Source: CAYWKU01 sp964459325
GTDB taxonomy: Bacteria > RBG-13-61-14 > CAYWKU01
Length of the DNA: 6,265 nt
Reading direction: 5' to 3'
Assembly: GCA_964459325.1 (NCBI GenBank)
Contig: CAYWKU010000061.1
Location: 1-6,265 of the forward strand
A program made the position numbers and the translations under genes. The notes beneath the pieces are model-generated. The model was not told the DNA's origin. It did not search any database and saw nothing but the letters and a program-made list of their open reading frames with translations. Below are positions 4,530-6,265 of the stretch, piece after piece (the stretch's first letter is position 1; the number at the start of each line of letters is the position of its first letter).

Positions 4530-5909
4530 ATGAGTAGGAAACTAATTGCAGCAGTCATCATAGCGGTATTGGCGCTTGGAAGCTCAATGGCTATGGCGAC
4601 CGAATCTCGCGTGGAAACTCTGGGTAATCAGGGACTTTACCTGATGGACGACACAAACATCTTTACAAACCCGGCCACCGCGGCCTACTACCCCAACATG
4701 CTCCGCCTGCACATGGGCGGCAGTGACGAAGCGGGAGACGGCCAGGACATGCACGCATACGGCGGCGGCACCGTGACCGTCATGGACATGCTCACCGTCG
4801 GAACGTTCTTCGCCAGAAATCCCGGCGATGAAATGGGCCCGGGAATGACCATGATAATGGGCGATGCCGTTAATCCATCTAAAGTGGACCATGACGGAGA
4901 TCCCGCAACTCCGGCTATTCCCGGCTTCGCAGCTCAGGATTTCGATGGTGACGGAGTTCTTGACGATCCTTATCAGAATCGCTTCCTGACCTGGGAGAAT
5001 CCCTTTGAAATCATGGGCGCTTTCCAGGCCGGTCCCATGAAGGTGGGCATCAGCTACTACCTGGCCAACGCCAAAATCCACTATGAGGATGACGAAGCCA
5101 CCGGCGCCGTCACCGAAGAGTACAACGGCAAATCCGTGCTGCACAGCGTAAAGCTGGGCGCCAGCATGGATATGGACGGAATGAAGCCCGAAGGCTGGCT
5201 GGTAATTTCGCCCTTCAGCATCAACACAGAGGATGAATGGGAAGACGGAACCACCATCGAAGAAGAGCTGACCGGTAACAAGTTCGAGCTTGGTGGCCGC
5301 CTGTTCTTCCCAATGAGCGACAGTGTAAGCATCGTGCCCGCCCTGAGGTGGGAAAACGCCTCGGCTGAAGTTGATATCAGTAACGACGATAATACCACGC
5401 TGGATGAATTAAGCCAGGAGTACACCTTCAACTCGATTGAAACGGGTGTGAGCGTTCAGTATACCGCCGACAAGCTGTTCATCATCGGAAGCGCCGGCAT
5501 ACTGTGGAGCGCCGCTGAGCAGACGATTGAAAACAGCAACACGGGCGTAGACTACGAAGGCACCTTCGAGGAAAACGACTTTGCGATGCCGGTAGTGGGC
5601 ATGGGCCTCGAGTACATGGCCAGGGATTGGCTGACCCTTCGGGGCGGCATGAACACCACCACCATCTGGGCACGTACCGAAAATGTGGATGAAGAAGAAG
5701 ACGACAGCGGAACGCTTGTGGATGAGACCACGCTTGCAACCGAGCAGCGCACCAGCGCCAGCGTGGGCATGGGACTGCACCTGGGCAACCTGACCCTCGA
5801 CGCCACGTTCGGCAACTGGGTGTTGGTAAACGAGGACGGCGGCGAGGACGGCAACGGAAACGCCGGCCCGAACCTGTACAGCTCGCTGGATGCCAAGTAC
5901 GTATTCTAA
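4530..5909 (+). CDS. Outer-membrane beta-barrel (porin-like) protein
   Basis: This 459-aa protein has a Sec signal peptide with cleavage after AMA (about residue 23): MSRK, then a hydrophobic core, then A-M-A. The mature start TESRVETLGNQGLYLMDDTNIFTNPATAAYYPN (24-56) resembles putative barrel proteins annotated in many uncultured diderms. The rest is alternating strands with acidic loops. It ends NLYSSLDAKYVF, and a terminal phenylalanine is the usual BAM recognition signal. A loop at about 118-146 holds DHDGD and DFDGDGVLDD, the DxDGDG calcium-binding pattern seen in EF-hand and thrombospondin type 3 repeats. Another loop, DEEEDDSG (387-394), is very acidic, and residues 70-111 are rich in methionine. 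It is probably an abundant surface porin of unknown solute, given its strong promoter, good Shine-Dalgarno (AGGAGG 4515-4520) and own terminator. The specific family is not certain. Confidence 0.85.
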   Translation: MSRKLIAAVIIAVLALGSSMAMATESRVETLGNQGLYLMDDTNIFTNPATAAYYPNMLRLHMGGSDEAGDGQDMHAYGGGTVTVMDMLTVGTFFARNPGDEMGPGMTMIMGDAVNPSKVDHDGDPATPAIPGFAAQDFDGDGVLDDPYQNRFLTWENPFEIMGAFQAGPMKVGISYYLANAKIHYEDDEATGAVTEEYNGKSVLHSVKLGASMDMDGMKPEGWLVISPFSINTEDEWEDGTTIEEELTGNKFELGGRLFFPMSDSVSIVPALRWENASAEVDISNDDNTTLDELSQEYTFNSIETGVSVQYTADKLFIIGSAGILWSAAEQTIENSNTGVDYEGTFEENDFAMPVVGMGLEYMARDWLTLRGGMNTTTIWARTENVDEEEDDSGTLVDETTLATEQRTSASVGMGLHLGNLTLDATFGNWVLVNEDGGEDGNGNAGPNLYSSLDAKYVF

Positions 5910-5934
5910 GCGGCTGAATAAGCATAGCTGATAC

Positions 5935-5970
5935 AAAGGGGACCGTTGAAAAACGGTTCCCTTTCTTTTT
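5935..5970 (+). terminator. Strong rho-independent terminator after the barrel gene
   Basis: A 13-bp stem (AAAGGGGACCGTT 5935-5947 with AACGGTTCCCTTT 5952-5964) contains one G-U pair and closes on a GAAA tetraloop. CTTTTT follows. It lies 25 bases past the stop codon. The A-rich left arm may also allow some termination on the opposite strand. Confidence 0.93.
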
Positions 5971-5974
5971 CATG

Positions 5975-5998
5975 GTAGGCCCGGCACTCCTGCCGGGC
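5975..5998 (+). repeat. GTAG-headed REP-like hairpin, type A
   Basis: GTAG (5975-5978) is followed by the type-A palindrome GCCCGGCACTCCTGCCGGGC (5979-5998), starting five bases after the T-run of the terminator. It opens a 54-base segment (5974-6027) repeated at 6057-6110 with two differences. The inverted type-B partner expected downstream is broken: only GCGCGAC (6021-6027) remains. Confidence 0.8.
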
Positions 5999-6057
5999 AG
6001 ACGGGAGAGTTCCGTGGAAAGCGCGACTATGGTGTTTTTCGGGGTATTACGCGGTTG

Positions 6058-6081
6058 GTAGGCCCGGCACTCCTGCCGGGC
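6058..6081 (+). repeat. GTAG-headed REP-like hairpin, type A
   Basis: This is identical in head and stem to the element at 5975-5998. It pairs with the inverted type-B element at 6104-6127 across a 22-base spacer. That spacer contains its own small hairpin, ACGGAA-GAG-TTCCGT (6084-6098), giving a complete BIME-like unit. Confidence 0.8.
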
Positions 6082-6103
6082 AGACGGAAGAGTTCCGTGG
6101 AAA

Positions 6104-6127
6104 ACGCGACAAGAGTGTCGCGCCTAC
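6104..6127 (-). repeat. GTAG-headed REP-like hairpin, type B, inverted
   Basis: ACGCGACAAGAGTGTCGCGC (6104-6123) is followed by CTAC (6124-6127), reading GTAG plus a type-B stem on the minus strand. The outermost stem pair is lost (A at 6104). CATG follows the head, as at most of the other copies. Confidence 0.78.
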
Positions 6128-6159
6128 CATGCCGGGCATTTTTTTCGGGTATGTGCATT

Positions 6160-6183
6160 GCGCGACAAGAGTGTCGCGCCTAC
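6160..6183 (-). repeat. GTAG-headed REP-like hairpin, type B, inverted
   Basis: A perfect type-B palindrome, GCGCGACAAGAGTGTCGCGC (6160-6179), is followed by CTAC (6180-6183) and ATG. It lies 32 bases after the previous type-B element in the same orientation and has no type-A partner of its own, so it looks like an extra unit or the remnant of a longer array. Confidence 0.8.
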
Positions 6184-6215
6184 CATGTGGATTATGAACG
6201 ATAAGATAACTTCAT

Positions 6216-6261
6216 TACTGTCCAAAATAACCCGAAAATAGCCATTTTGGACGGGTTAAGT
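6216..6261 (-). repeat. 46-nt palindromic repeat, copy 2 (inverted)
   Basis: The reverse complement starts ACTTAACCCGTCCAAAATGG, exactly like 168-187, and continues with five differences over 46 bases. This copy offers two exclusive foldings: a 9-bp stem GTCCAAAAT/ATTTTGGAC, or AACCCG/CGGGTT enclosing AAAAT/ATTTT. No gene is visible from 5910 to the end of the window; the stretch holds only the terminator and repeats. Confidence 0.75.
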
Positions 6262-6265
6262 CCCT

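Noticed and set aside
5482..5973. Long antisense frames opposite the barrel gene
   Set aside because: Their products are rich in Arg/Cys/Ser/Pro with no start signals, as expected from the complement of a GC-rich codon pattern. One also runs through the terminator.
5971..6186. CRISPR array
   Set aside because: The repeats are in both orientations, of two subtypes, with spacers of unequal length that are themselves similar. No cas genes are present; REP/BIME explains them better.
168..6261. Composite transposon bounded by the 46-nt inverted repeats
   Set aside because: There is no transposase or integrase, the interior holds housekeeping genes, the repeats are internally palindromic, and a third partial copy lies outside. 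They are better seen as dispersed repeats.

Overview
This is a 6.3 kb stretch of a diderm (Gram-negative-type) bacterial chromosome. That follows from a lipobox lipoprotein, a signal-peptide beta-barrel protein ending in phenylalanine, and sigma70-like promoters. Base composition is moderately GC-rich in genes and AT-rich in promoters. I cannot name the organism; a deltaproteobacterium-like or candidate-phylum lineage would fit. All seven genes I accept lie on the + strand.

Layout. 1-240: repeat-rich spacer with a 24-nt perfect palindrome and a 46-nt palindromic repeat. 241-1708: rsmG (16S rRNA m7G methyltransferase) and parA (chromosome-partitioning ATPase), one base apart. This is the usual near-origin pair, but parB does not follow. 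1818-2366: a CxxC peroxiredoxin-like protein, followed by an inverted pair of GTAG-headed REP-type hairpins. 2531-3046: a promoter, a ribbon-helix-helix DNA-binding protein and a coupled 93-aa protein of unknown function, closed by a rho-independent terminator. 3144-4037: a second copy of the 24-nt palindrome in the probable leader of a LolA/LolB-like lipoprotein gene. 4054-5970: a near-consensus promoter, a leader of about 420 nt rich in hairpins and GGA motifs, a 459-aa outer-membrane beta-barrel protein with an acidic DxDGDG loop, and a strong terminator. 5971-6265: a cluster of four intact REP hairpins plus a broken one, then an inverted copy of the 46-nt repeat.

The genes do not form one pathway. 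rsmG and parA are housekeeping genes, the Prx-like gene is redox-related, the RHH pair looks like a small autoregulated cassette, and the lipoprotein and barrel protein belong to the envelope. The most notable content lies between genes. There are three families of palindromic repeats, one with two stem subtypes that differ by compensatory changes and are paired in opposite orientation. There is also the long structured leader of the barrel gene. No transposase, RAYT, CRISPR, tRNA or rRNA is visible.
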